Source: Paenibacillus sp. FSL R5-0912 (GTDB lineage Bacteria; Bacillota; Bacilli; Paenibacillales; Paenibacillaceae). From it: 64,000 nt of DNA. This document shows positions 52,185-60,960 of the stretch, one piece after another; the stretch's first letter is position 1; every line of letters starts with the position of its first letter. Location: NCBI RefSeq assembly GCF_000758605.1, contig NZ_CP009282.1, positions 4,216,001 to 4,280,000 on the forward strand. The letters are read 5' to 3'. The position numbers were made by a program, and so were the translations under genes. A model generated the notes under the pieces. It ran no database searches. It worked only from the letters and a program-made list of their open reading frames with translations, and was not told the DNA's origin.

Positions 52185-53063
52185 TTGATAGAAAATTATT
52201 TGAATTGGACTGAAACTCAGGACACTGGACTGCTTGAACTGCATTCTGACTGCCTGAACTGCTTTGGCCTGTGCTGCGCGGCGCTTCCTTTTGCCGCTTC
52301 CTCCGACTTCGCAATAGATAAGAATGCCGGACAGCCCTGCCCCAATCTGCGGGAGGACTTCCGCTGCGGAATTCACACGGAACTGCGGGAGAAAGGCTTC
52401 CGTGGCTGCACAGTGTATGACTGCTTCGGAGCCGGGCAGAAGGTCTCCAATCTGACCTATGGAAGCCGTGACTGGCGGCAGGCCCCTGAAACCGCCGGGC
52501 AGATGTTCGAGGTCTTCCTGGTGATGCGCCAGCTTCACGAGCTGCTGTGGTATCTGCGTGAAGCGTTGGCATTCCAAGGCGCTGATATTCTGCATGATTC
52601 TCTCATGCTGATGATGGAGCAGACCCTGAATCTGACCATACTAAGTCCTGCGGAACTCCTGAAGCTCGATGTGCACGTTCATCGTGCTGAAGTCAATGAA
52701 CTGCTGCTGCGTGCCAGCGAATTGGCACGCAATACCGCGCGGACGCAGCTGGAACCAGCTCCCAAGCGGCAGAAAAACTACGGCCGCGGGGCTGATCTGA
52801 TCGGCGCCAAGCTGCGTAAGGCCGATCTCCGCTGTGTCAGCTTACGCGGCGCTTATCTGATCGCCGCTGACCTCAGCGGTGCGGATCTGCGGCATGCTGA
52901 CCTGATCGGCGCTGATCTCCGCGACACGAATCTGAGCGGCGCCGATCTGCGGGATAGCCTCTTCCTTACCCAAGCGCAGCTGCAGGCTGCTAAGGGAGAT
53001 TCGGCTACCAAGCTGCCGGGATCGCTTACGCATCCTGAGCACTGGTCAGCGGACAAAGGGTGA
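52185..53063 (+). CDS. Cysteine-rich pentapeptide-repeat protein
   Basis: 292 residues starting at TTG 52185 after GGAGGT. An N-terminal cysteine cluster (DCLNCFGLCCAAL, then CPNLREDFRCGIH, RGCTVYDCFG) resembles zinc/iron-cluster sites of YkgJ-type proteins. Near residue 205-265 is a run of about twelve A(D/N)LXX pentapeptides (GADLIGAKLRKADLRC on), a short right-handed helix. The two together are an unusual fusion. Follows xerS by 60 bp on the same strand. Confidence 0.85.
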   Translation: MIENYLNWTETQDTGLLELHSDCLNCFGLCCAALPFAASSDFAIDKNAGQPCPNLREDFRCGIHTELREKGFRGCTVYDCFGAGQKVSNLTYGSRDWRQAPETAGQMFEVFLVMRQLHELLWYLREALAFQGADILHDSLMLMMEQTLNLTILSPAELLKLDVHVHRAEVNELLLRASELARNTARTQLEPAPKRQKNYGRGADLIGAKLRKADLRCVSLRGAYLIAADLSGADLRHADLIGADLRDTNLSGADLRDSLFLTQAQLQAAKGDSATKLPGSLTHPEHWSADKG

Positions 53064-53306
53064 GACTAAGTTAGGCTGCTCTGCTGTTTTATATAGCAAC
53101 AGGTGGCTAGTTACTGGCTTATTTGTGTGTTGATTGTGGTTATCAGACTGTCTGTTCCATATCTTCGGATACAAGCACATTTGTACACCTGATTCTCCTT
53201 TTTTCAGCCGCATGCGAATGATCATGGGTATCCATATGCCTGATTCGGGCTCTACTCAACAAAGCAGCGGGTTGAAGCGTACTTCTGCTTCTGAGCTTAG
53301 ATTATC

Positions 53307-53344
53307 AAGAAACCCGGATCGTAGTTGATCCGGGTTTCTTTTTG
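53307..53344 (+). terminator. Terminator after pentapeptide gene
   Basis: AAGAAACCCGGATC / GATCCGGGTTTCTT then TTTT. It lies 245 bp past the stop; 53064-53306 holds no gene I can support. Confidence 0.85.
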
Positions 53345-53468
53345 ATATTCATTAAGTATTCTGAGAACTTAGGGCTTTCCCTTGTAACCCGTCTTTCGGT
53401 AGGCGCATTATGAAAATAGGAGCACGATGGGATGATCCTGCTGGCAGGTTGCTCTACGATTTTTGATT

Positions 53469-53506
53469 TTCTATTGTGAATTTTTCATATGATGTAATAT
53501 TATAAT
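53469..53506. repeat. TCTATT..GAATTTTTCATATG repeat, copy 2
   Basis: TCTATTgtGAATTTTTCATATG then ATGTAATATTATAA. Confidence 0.6.
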
Positions 53507-53890
53507 TAGCCCCGTTGCTGCCCATAGCAGAATTGAAAATAATCACATCAATTATTGCCTTCATCACAGTAAATATTCGATCTTTTGAGATGTTGGGGCA
53601 AGATTTTACGTTTTCAACCCGCAGCGTGTGAGGAACTGATTACTTTGCCAAATCCTGCACAGAATACAACAATTACCATATGATTCCGGCTATTATCGAG
53701 AATTGTTGTACAAAAGGCATCATTTCTCCTCCCCCAAGCCGTTGAGCGAAACAATCGTTGTATTTCATACAACAATCTGTCCGAACACTCCTATATCTTA
53801 GAGGCCGAGCTGCATTACGTACAACATTTAAACCGCTTCGATATGAAACTTAAGCAAACTTTAGCATCTCAGGTCCCCATAAGTCACTTC

Positions 53891-53927
53891 TCTATTTCGA
53901 ATTTTTCATATGGTGAAAATATTAAAT
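53891..53927. repeat. TCTATT..GAATTTTTCATATG repeat, copy 3
   Basis: TCTATTtcGAATTTTTCATATG then GTGAAAATATTAAA. Confidence 0.6.
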
Positions 53928-54180
53928 AATGTTCACCCCAGTATTCCCATTACATTTTCTTACAAAATGACATGCTCAGCATGGTCATACGCTTGTCCAC
54001 ACTGGTGAGCGCCCATCTATGAGGTTTCGCCCAGATTCCCGTTCAGGTTAAAGTCGGGGTTCGCGCGTCCGGTCCGGGTTCGCGCCCGGGCTCTACTTGC
54101 TCTATTTGCATCTGTACAGTTTCTAAGCCTTTCCGTTCAAAGCTAATACGTGCTTCGTTAGTTCCCGTCTCCCCCACTAT

Positions 54181-55470
54181 TTACCCCCGGGTCTCCCCCG
54201 GCAGCTTAAGCACGGTTACTTTGTCCCCGCAAGTCATCTGCCCGCTATCCGGCGGAATGACGATGAGGCAATCGCTGTCTTTGATCGTAACCATCACGGA
54301 GGATTCGTCTACGCCGGCAGGATAAGCATAGAGAATGCCCTCCCGGATCTCCAGCCGGGCCCGGACATACCGGGTGAAGGAGTTTACCCGCTTATAATCC
54401 ACGCCTAGCACTGCAGTCCATTCCGGCAAAAAAGGCTGCGCCGCCCCTTGCATCAGCCCGATGACAGGCCGGGCGAACAGCTGAAACCCTACAAAGCAGG
54501 CTCCCGGGTTGCCTGATAAGGCCAGCAGAAGGGTTCCTCCACGTACAGCCGCTGTTGTAACACTGCCCGGTCGCATGGTTACTTTGTTAAACAGCATTTC
54601 GCCGCTTTGCTCGCGGATCAGATCACCCATAATATCATAATCCCCTACGGATACACCGCCCGTAGTAATTACAAGATCATAGCTTTCCAGAGCCATCTGC
54701 ACCTTACTCCGGGCAAGCTCCAGATCATCTGCAATCGCACCAAGCATTACAGGTTCTCCGCCTGCTTCCCGTACAAGCGCCTCCAGCATAGGAGAGTTGC
54801 TGTTGCGGATTTTACCCGGAGCCAGCGGCTCGTCCACCTCAAGCAGTTCAGTCCCGGTGGCGAAGATTGCCACCTTAGGTCGGCGATGTACGGGAACATT
54901 CGCGACACCCAGCGCAGCCAGTGCAGCGATATCACCGGCACCGATCATTTGCCCTTCAGGCAGCACCAGTTCTCCTGTCCCCAGCTCCAGGCCGCGCGGC
55001 GTAATATGAAGTCCCTCCGCTTGCGGCTTGCGAATGCCCACATAAGTAACACCACCTTCCATCCGGCTCTCTGTGGCTTCCAGCATAATTACAGTATCCG
55101 CGCCATCCGGAACCTGCGCTCCGGTCATGATCCGCGCAGCAGTCCCCGTCGTAATCTCTCTTGACGCTACTGCGCCGCAGGGAATAACATCGACCACTTC
55201 AAGCCACACCACGTTGTTATCGCCAGCCGATGCTGTATCTGCTGCGATAACAGCATAGCCGTCCATACTTGAGCGGTCAAATGCCGGAAAAGGATGCGGT
55301 GCATGAACGGACTGGGCCAGATAGCGCCCGCAGCTTTGATTCAAAGGAACCTCTTCATTCGTAAGGGGGATTGCATATGCTGTCAGCCGGACCTGAGCCT
55401 CTGTCACCTGAAGCGCGGAGCGCTGAAATTTATCATTGGTATATTCCTTATTATTCTCTTGGTTAGCCAT
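54181..55470 (-). CDS. moeA: Molybdopterin molybdenumtransferase
   Basis: 429 residues. Inserts molybdate into molybdopterin-AMP. LNQSCGRYLAQSV, DRSSMDGYAVIA and GAQVPDGADTVIMLE are typical of the N-terminal domains; ITTGGVSVGDYD, the catalytic MoCF-biosynthesis motif; LSGNPGACFVGF near the end. GGAGG precedes the ATG. No other molybdenum cofactor genes are visible in the window. Confidence 0.95.
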   Translation of the reverse strand: MANQENNKEYTNDKFQRSALQVTEAQVRLTAYAIPLTNEEVPLNQSCGRYLAQSVHAPHPFPAFDRSSMDGYAVIAADTASAGDNNVVWLEVVDVIPCGAVASREITTGTAARIMTGAQVPDGADTVIMLEATESRMEGGVTYVGIRKPQAEGLHITPRGLELGTGELVLPEGQMIGAGDIAALAALGVANVPVHRRPKVAIFATGTELLEVDEPLAPGKIRNSNSPMLEALVREAGGEPVMLGAIADDLELARSKVQMALESYDLVITTGGVSVGDYDIMGDLIREQSGEMLFNKVTMRPGSVTTAAVRGGTLLLALSGNPGACFVGFQLFARPVIGLMQGAAQPFLPEWTAVLGVDYKRVNSFTRYVRARLEIREGILYAYPAGVDESSVMVTIKDSDCLIVIPPDSGQMTCGDKVTVLKLPGETRG

Positions 55471-55582
55471 GGAAGTAGTCCATCCTCCTTGTTAAGTTGG
55501 CAATTTTCTGCATCTGGAGAGCTACGCCCATTTTAACATGCGGCACTACAAAGGGAAATTCAGCTCCGCGTTGGCGCACACG

Positions 55583-55626
55583 CAAAAAGGGACGCACACG
55601 GCCTGTAACAGGCGGTGGCATCCCTT
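55583..55626 (-). terminator. Terminator of the DUF4178 gene
   Basis: AAGGGATGCCAC / GTGTGCGTCCCTT with inner CCTGT/ACAGG, then TTTTTGC on the minus strand. Confidence 0.75.
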
Positions 55627-55665
55627 GATTTCTAGCAGACTGATCTCCTCTGCTCCATGTAAACC

Positions 55666-56178
55666 TTAAGACGCACGAATCACTCTGACATCAGCCGGAA
55701 TGACAGTTTCACCTTCATAGAGCATGAACCGGCCATTCTGCCATTCCACGCGTAGCAGCCGCGAATCATCCGACTGGTACTGCCAGACGTGCTGTTCTCC
55801 GCCATTCATGTAAGGAGTCTGACCTGTAACTGCTGCATACCCCTCGTATTCTTCCTCCAGATAAAAGGTACAGTCATCCAGCTCCAGGGTAGCCGGCACC
55901 TCGGAAGGGCTATCCAGACGCCCGTCGATCGGATGATACAATCTGTATTGCAGCTGCTCCCGTTCTTCAATATACAGGTAGGAAATCTGGCTTCCGTCAC
56001 GAAGCGTCAATACAGCAGCATTGCGGCCGCTGGTCTTCGTCCGGCCCGTTACTTCGTAAGTTACCAGGGATACTTCACAAATATCTCCGGGAGACAGGTC
56101 GAGCATGCTTTTGGGCGCCGCAGGCGCCTCCGGCTTCGAGAACATATTACCGATTCTTTTCCATAAACCCAAAGCCAT
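55666..56178 (-). CDS. DUF4178-domain protein
   Basis: 170 residues from ATG 56178 (AGGAGG upstream), preceded by a short helix. LSPGDICEVSLVTYEVTGRT, YLYIEEREQLQYRLYHPIDG and VWQYQSDDSRLLRVEWQNGR are consistent with the DUF4178 beta-sandwich. In other bacteria this domain is often beside DUF350 and PspA-type genes, as here. Confidence 0.75.
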   Translation of the reverse strand: MALGLWKRIGNMFSKPEAPAAPKSMLDLSPGDICEVSLVTYEVTGRTKTSGRNAAVLTLRDGSQISYLYIEEREQLQYRLYHPIDGRLDSPSEVPATLELDDCTFYLEEEYEGYAAVTGQTPYMNGGEQHVWQYQSDDSRLLRVEWQNGRFMLYEGETVIPADVRVIRAS

Positions 56179-56277
56179 CAATCCTCCTAAAAGTTTTGTC
56201 AGCACACACTACATCGATTTCTCTCCGCAAAACTCGTTTCGAAAGCATCCGCTTAAGTTCTGTCAGAGTAAGTATGT

Positions 56278-56688
56278 TTATCCACGAATAAATGCAGCAA
56301 TAATTAGAGCCCCGATTACATGCAATGAGCCTGCAAGCAGACCGTAGCCGACTTTGCCCAGCTGAGTGCCATGATCGAGATCAAGCTTGCCTACCCTGCC
56401 CAGCAGCAGCTCGGCTGATTTTTCCAGAACGAACAACAGTACAAAAGATACAATAGAGACAACCATCGCTTCCCCGAGCCGGCTTGCTGCAGCAATGGAC
56501 GACGATAAGATATAGCCTTGAGCCCCCAGCTTCATTATGAAGCGCGTTGTGACTGCCATATTGCCTGCCTTGAGCTCTTCCAAATCATCATAACGGGTAA
56601 ACAGCGAATCCACAAACATCAGCACACACAGCAGCACTGCGCCGCTGACCGTCCACACTACCATGGACACCAGGGAATGGAAATCCAT
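56278..56688 (-). CDS. DUF350-family membrane protein
   Basis: 136 residues, four helices, with polar residues at helix ends (GAQGYILSSSIAAASRLGE). This is the DUF350/YjfL-type protein. Placed between DUF4178 and PspA genes; a membrane-stress unit like E. coli yjfJKL is likely. Confidence 0.78.
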   Translation of the reverse strand: MDFHSLVSMVVWTVSGAVLLCVLMFVDSLFTRYDDLEELKAGNMAVTTRFIMKLGAQGYILSSSIAAASRLGEAMVVSIVSFVLLFVLEKSAELLLGRVGKLDLDHGTQLGKVGYGLLAGSLHVIGALIIAAFIRG

Positions 56689-56744
56689 TGCTTTAGCCCC
56701 CGCTTATTCAGATTACCTTCCAGGTAAGACAACAGGTAAGACAA

Positions 56745-56790
56745 AGATAAGGCGAAGGAGAAACCGCTAGTTCTGTCTCCCCTTCGCCTG
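56745..56790 (-). terminator. Hairpin after pspA
   Basis: AGGCGAAGGGGAGA / TCTCCTTCGCCT arms, moderate T-run (TTATCTTT) on the minus strand. Next to it CAGGTAAGACAA is directly repeated. Confidence 0.65.
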
Positions 56791-56826
56791 TGGACAACCG
56801 CCTGAACTCCGGCTTATGCCTATATG

Positions 56827-57495
56827 TTATTGTTTGTCGTACTGCTTCATCAGTGCAGCCAGCTCATCCTCAACCGCCTGGTCTTTACCCAGCTTCTCGA
56901 ATTCATCATCCAGCGATTTGTTGCCGGAGCTCATCTCGTTGCTAGCTTCTGCCTGTGCTTCTGCCTGAAGCATTTTGTCTTCCATCCGTTTGAGACCTGC
57001 GGAAGCCGAATCGGAGCTGAACCCGCTCATAGCTTTGTTGATTTCAGTCTGGGCCTTCGCTGCGTTGTAACGGGCAACAAGTGTCTCACGTTTGTTCTTC
57101 ATCTGCGTAAGCTGTTTGCGCATTTCTTCTAGCTTGCCGCGGAGATTGTCCGCTGAAGCCTTGTTCTGGTCGAAGCTGGTCTTGTACTCTACGAGCTTAG
57201 CTTCAGCCGATTTCTTCTCTTCCAGTGCACGGCGGGCCAGATCGGCATTACCGGCTTGAGCGGCAGCGTGTGCCTGCTGGTTACGCTTGTTCACCAGAGC
57301 TTCCTGCTCTTCATACAATTGCTTGAATTTCTTCTCAATGGCAATCTGGGCAGCTACCGCTTTCTCGGCATCTTCCAGATCCTCGGTCATATCACGAATG
57401 TATTGGTCGGTCATTTTGACCGGGTCTTCCGCTTTATCAATAATCGCATTCACATTGGACATGGTCAGATCACGCAATCTTTTAAATATAGACAT
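56827..57495 (-). CDS. PspA/IM30-family membrane-remodelling protein
   Basis: 222 residues, nearly all helical and charged. N-terminal amphipathic helix (MSIFKRLRDLTMSNVNAII) binds lipids; DPVKMTDQYIRDMTEDLEDAE and long coiled coil (residues 25-145) follow. This is the ESCRT-III-like family that protects membranes under stress. GGAGG precedes the ATG. A DUF350 and DUF4178 gene follow. Confidence 0.92.
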   Translation of the reverse strand: MSIFKRLRDLTMSNVNAIIDKAEDPVKMTDQYIRDMTEDLEDAEKAVAAQIAIEKKFKQLYEEQEALVNKRNQQAHAAAQAGNADLARRALEEKKSAEAKLVEYKTSFDQNKASADNLRGKLEEMRKQLTQMKNKRETLVARYNAAKAQTEINKAMSGFSSDSASAGLKRMEDKMLQAEAQAEASNEMSSGNKSLDDEFEKLGKDQAVEDELAALMKQYDKQ

Positions 57496-57574
57496 GGTTC
57501 ATTCCTCCAAAATAAAAGTTAGTTGCTCATTTGGTATCTTTTACGCAGGGAGTGCCACTATCGTTTCAAAATTG

Positions 57575-57913
57575 TTAAATCTTTTGCAATAAATATTGGT
57601 CCACTTTGGAATTCACAATATTTACGACTTCCATAATGCCATCTTTAGTCAGATTGTCATAATGAATCCCCATCACAACCGTGACTGTCCGGTTCAGTGA
57701 AGCTGCTGTCCGGAGTGCAATGGATTCGCTGATCGTATGCTCCTTATGATGCGGTACCGCCGAAGTCATGACCCTGGCAGTGTCACCGTCCATATAAGCG
57801 GTGCTTGCCGAACCGATATGACGGACACCTCCGGTAATCAGCAGCAGCAGGTCACGGCCAACCGTGATTTCAGACAGCTCAATGTCATCAGGATGCAGCT
57901 GATCGGATATCAT
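57575..57913 (-). CDS. LpdD-like protein (prenyl-flavin chaperone family)
   Basis: 112 residues from ATG 57913 (AGGGGG upstream). LLLLITGGVRHIGSASTAYM and VTVVMGIHYDNLTKDGIMEV are like the small LpdD protein of gallate decarboxylase. No decarboxylase gene is nearby, so the role is open. Located directly upstream of pspA on the same strand. Confidence 0.55.
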   Translation of the reverse strand: MISDQLHPDDIELSEITVGRDLLLLITGGVRHIGSASTAYMDGDTARVMTSAVPHHKEHTISESIALRTAASLNRTVTVVMGIHYDNLTKDGIMEVVNIVNSKVDQYLLQKI

Positions 57914-58010
57914 AACAGAATTCCCCCTACCCATTATATTAACCATGGCAAGTGAAGATCTCTCAGGCTGTGCAAAAAAGTTATACTAAATCGCAGGCTC
58001 AGCCTTCCAG

Positions 58011-58943
58011 CTATACAATACCGCGGATTTCATCCAGCGAGCTGATATTCTCTTCAGCCATAAACTGCTGCAGTTCTTCGACAAGCGTACTGCCGGCCCG
58101 TAAATTCATGAAGTTGTACGTTCCCACTTGAATGACGGCTGCACCGGCCATAATGAATTCTATAATATCGGTAGCTGAGGTGATGCCGCCCATCCCGATA
58201 ACCGGAATGGATACACGTTTGGATACCTGATGCACCATCCGTAAGGCTACAGGCTTAATCGCAGGTCCCGATAGTCCGGCATACTGATTATGAAATACAC
58301 TGCGGCGGCGGCGCACATCAATCTTCATTCCTGAGATCGTATTGATCAGCGAGACAGCATCCGCCCCCTCAGCCTCACACATCTCAGCCATCTCTGCGAT
58401 ATCCTCGGCGTTCGGCGACAGCTTCACGGCCAGCGGGAGACGGGTTGCTGCTCTAACTGCCCGGACGACCTCAAGCGCTGCCGGAGTCTTCACGCCAAAG
58501 GCGATGCCGCCTTCCTTCACATTCGGACAAGAGATATTCAGCTCGATCATATCCACTGCCGGTTTGCCTATAAGCAGACGGGCATCCGCATCGCGCTGGA
58601 TCAGCTGGGCACCGAGCACGTAATCAGCCAGTGTGTTGCCGCCCAGATTCACGATACGCGCCGTGTCCAGTGTCTCCCAGTATGGAAGCTCCTTGGCCAG
58701 GAACGCTTCCACTCCGGGATTCTCAAGTCCTACACTGTTCAGCATACCCGAAGCAGTCTCATACACGCGTACACCGGGATTTCCCGCTTTGGCATGGAGT
58801 GTGAGCCCTTTGCCGGAGATGCCGCCAAGCAGGGACACGTCATAGAGCTTCCCGTATTCACGGCCGAAGCCAAACGTGCCTGAAGCCATAACAATTGGAT
58901 TCTTGAAATGAACACCGGCAATAGTAGCAGTTGTATTAATCAT
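58011..58943 (-). CDS. pyrD: Dihydroorotate dehydrogenase B, catalytic subunit
   Basis: 310 residues from ATG 58943 (GGGGAGGTG upstream; this overlaps the pyrK stop). FKNPIVMASGTFGFGREY, the catalytic Cys in LNISCPNVKEGG, VKLSPNAEDIAEMA and VIGMGGITSATDIIEF are of the class 1B enzyme. It transfers electrons to PyrK and NAD in pyrimidine synthesis. A pair with pyrK, apart from other pyr genes. Confidence 0.94.
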   Translation of the reverse strand: MINTTATIAGVHFKNPIVMASGTFGFGREYGKLYDVSLLGGISGKGLTLHAKAGNPGVRVYETASGMLNSVGLENPGVEAFLAKELPYWETLDTARIVNLGGNTLADYVLGAQLIQRDADARLLIGKPAVDMIELNISCPNVKEGGIAFGVKTPAALEVVRAVRAATRLPLAVKLSPNAEDIAEMAEMCEAEGADAVSLINTISGMKIDVRRRRSVFHNQYAGLSGPAIKPVALRMVHQVSKRVSIPVIGMGGITSATDIIEFIMAGAAVIQVGTYNFMNLRAGSTLVEELQQFMAEENISSLDEIRGIV

Positions 58944-59640
58944 GGAACAGCACCTCCCCAGCCAGGAAGACGGGTCCGTCCGCGCAGGCCTTCCGTTGTC
59001 CATCCTTGCAGGATACACTGCAGACGAGACAGGCACCGATGCCGCAGGCCATGCGGTTCTCCAGCGACAGATACACGTCAGGGCGCTTGCCGGCTGTTTC
59101 GGCAGCTATACCCTTGAGCTGTGCCGCCTTCAGCATGGGATGCGGACCGCAGACAAATATATGATCATAATCCGTGAAATCCACGCTGTCCAGAATGTGG
59201 CCGCCCACATCGACAGTCAGCTCGGCAGCAAGCGGACGGAAGGCTTCGGTACGAAAAGATTCCCGGCTGAAGCCGAGGTAGATGTCACTCTCCGGAAGCT
59301 CCTGGGCGCAGTAATAGAGCGGAGCAATTCCGATGCCCCCGCCTACTAACGCGACCTTGCCTTCCACATGCGGGAAGCCGGTGCCGAATGGCCCTTCGAG
59401 TTCAAGCTTGTCGCCCGGCTTCAGTCCGGCAAGAATCTCCGTGCCTTCCCCTACTACGTGATACAAAAAATCAACACCGCTGTCATTCACCTGATGTATG
59501 CTAAGCGGTCTGGACAGCAGCGGATAGGCTCCCCATGCCCGCAGCATGTAGAATTGACCCATCGCACCGCCGTTACCTCCTTCAACCACCAGGTGGTATA
59601 CTCCGTCTCCCAGCCGCTCGTTACTAATCACCGTCGCCAC
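58936..59640 (-). CDS. pyrK: Dihydroorotate dehydrogenase B, electron-transfer subunit
   Basis: 234 residues from GTG 59640, nine bases after AAGGAG; the longer TTG start lies before that site. FAD part (MLRAWGAYPLLSRPLSIHQV), NAD part (VGGGIGIAPLYYCAQEL) and the four-Cys [2Fe-2S] (MACGIGACLVCSVSCKDGQR and later KACADGPVF). Coupled to pyrD. Confidence 0.93.
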   Translation of the reverse strand: MATVISNERLGDGVYHLVVEGGNGGAMGQFYMLRAWGAYPLLSRPLSIHQVNDSGVDFLYHVVGEGTEILAGLKPGDKLELEGPFGTGFPHVEGKVALVGGGIGIAPLYYCAQELPESDIYLGFSRESFRTEAFRPLAAELTVDVGGHILDSVDFTDYDHIFVCGPHPMLKAAQLKGIAAETAGKRPDVYLSLENRMACGIGACLVCSVSCKDGQRKACADGPVFLAGEVLFHD

Positions 59641-59726
59641 GTTATCAAGCTCCTTCAAATTTAATCTTATTAACCATGCCTTAGAAGGAGCTTAAAATCT
59701 GTGACATAGTTCACAATCACAGCCTT

Positions 59727-60767
59727 CTATTTCTTGTTCCAAATCCCGCGCATATAAGGTTTAGGCAAATTGGCCTGATGTACCCCTCCGAGCGTCTCTT
59801 CCGCATGCAAAGCCCAGTACGGATCACTAAGCATCCCCCTGCCGACAGCCACAAGTTCTGCCCTCGCTTCAGTAATTACCGCCTGGGCCTCCCTGTAGGA
59901 TTCAAGACGGCCTACAGCTATTACCGGCACCTGCAGTCCGCTGCGTATGTACTCAGCAAGCTCCACCTGATAAGCCGGCCCTGCAGTAGGACCTCCATTT
60001 GAGCCGATCGGACCTTCCCCGCCGGATGATACATGGAACATGTCTACTCCTGCAGCTTTGTAGCGGCGGCAGAATTCCAGCGCGTAAGCTTCATTATATC
60101 CGCCTTCTACATATTCCTTGGCGGAAACTCTCATTAGAAGCGGCATTTCTGCCGGCAGCACATCACGCACCGCCTCCACTACCTGCACACCGAACAGCGC
60201 GGGATCGCTGCCGTACTCATCATCCCTGACATTGGATAGCGGGGAATGGAACTGGTGGATCAGGTACCCGTGGGCCCCATGCAGCTCAACGGTATCAAAT
60301 CCGGCCTCAACAGCCCGGCGACCAGCTTCCCGGTATGCCATGATCATCTCTGTAATCCCGTCCCGGGTCAGCGCACGGGGCGTTTGAGAATGTGCATCAA
60401 AAGGGATCGCCGAAGGCGCAACCGGGGGATTGGCATCCACCGCCTTACGGCCGGCATGTCCGAGCTGAATGGCGATTTTGGCACCATGAGCATGAACAGC
60501 CTCTGTTATCCGCTTAAACCCCGCAATCTGCCCGTCTTCCCAGATCCCCGTATCCTGATTGGTAATCCGCCCGTCTGGATGAATTCCGCTCATCTCTACA
60601 ATAATAAATCCGGTACCGCCGACAGCGCGGCTGACATAATGCACAAAGTGCCAGTCCGTAGGAATCCCATCCTGCTTCTCAACTGCGTATTGGCACATCG
60701 GCGGCATAACCACCCGGTTCTTCAAAGTGAGGGCCTTCAGTTCATAAGGTGTAAACAAATCTGTCAT
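59727..60767 (-). CDS. namA: NADPH dehydrogenase, old yellow enzyme (NamA/YqjM-like)
   Basis: 346 residues from ATG 60767. TIM-barrel FMN enzyme: LKNRVVMPPMCQYAV with Cys near residue 26 as in YqjM, IQLGHAGRKA, VELHGAHGYLIHQFHSPLSN with active-site His pair and VGRGMLSDPYWAL. Reduces activated alkenes and aldehydes. Same strand as pyrK. Confidence 0.92.
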   Translation of the reverse strand: MTDLFTPYELKALTLKNRVVMPPMCQYAVEKQDGIPTDWHFVHYVSRAVGGTGFIIVEMSGIHPDGRITNQDTGIWEDGQIAGFKRITEAVHAHGAKIAIQLGHAGRKAVDANPPVAPSAIPFDAHSQTPRALTRDGITEMIMAYREAGRRAVEAGFDTVELHGAHGYLIHQFHSPLSNVRDDEYGSDPALFGVQVVEAVRDVLPAEMPLLMRVSAKEYVEGGYNEAYALEFCRRYKAAGVDMFHVSSGGEGPIGSNGGPTAGPAYQVELAEYIRSGLQVPVIAVGRLESYREAQAVITEARAELVAVGRGMLSDPYWALHAEETLGGVHQANLPKPYMRGIWNKK

Positions 60768-60960
60768 GCTTGTCTCCATCCTTCCCGTTTCTCTCATCAT
60801 TTGGCGGACTTACCCCCGTATTCATTAAGTATACACGTATTTACGGACAGGTTAAATCTTTAGATGATTCACATACTGACAGCATAATTTCGCAAAGGCT
60901 GGGAATAACAACCCTTGTATTTCAAAATATCCAGCTGTGTGATCAGAGGAGGCATAACCC

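Larger units (their letters stand above)
53345..54180. other. Noncoding tract with scattered repeats
   Basis: No supported gene in 0.8 kb. Contains two copies of the CATATG repeat (53469, 53891), inverted TACAACAATT/AATTGTTGTA pairs around 53665-53705 and TTGTATttcATACAA near 53760, and a GGGTTCGCGC direct repeat near 54060-54085. No tRNA or CRISPR structure. Confidence 0.6.

Noticed and set aside
53345..54180. CRISPR array
   Set aside because: Repeats are few, unevenly spaced and of different kinds; no cas genes.
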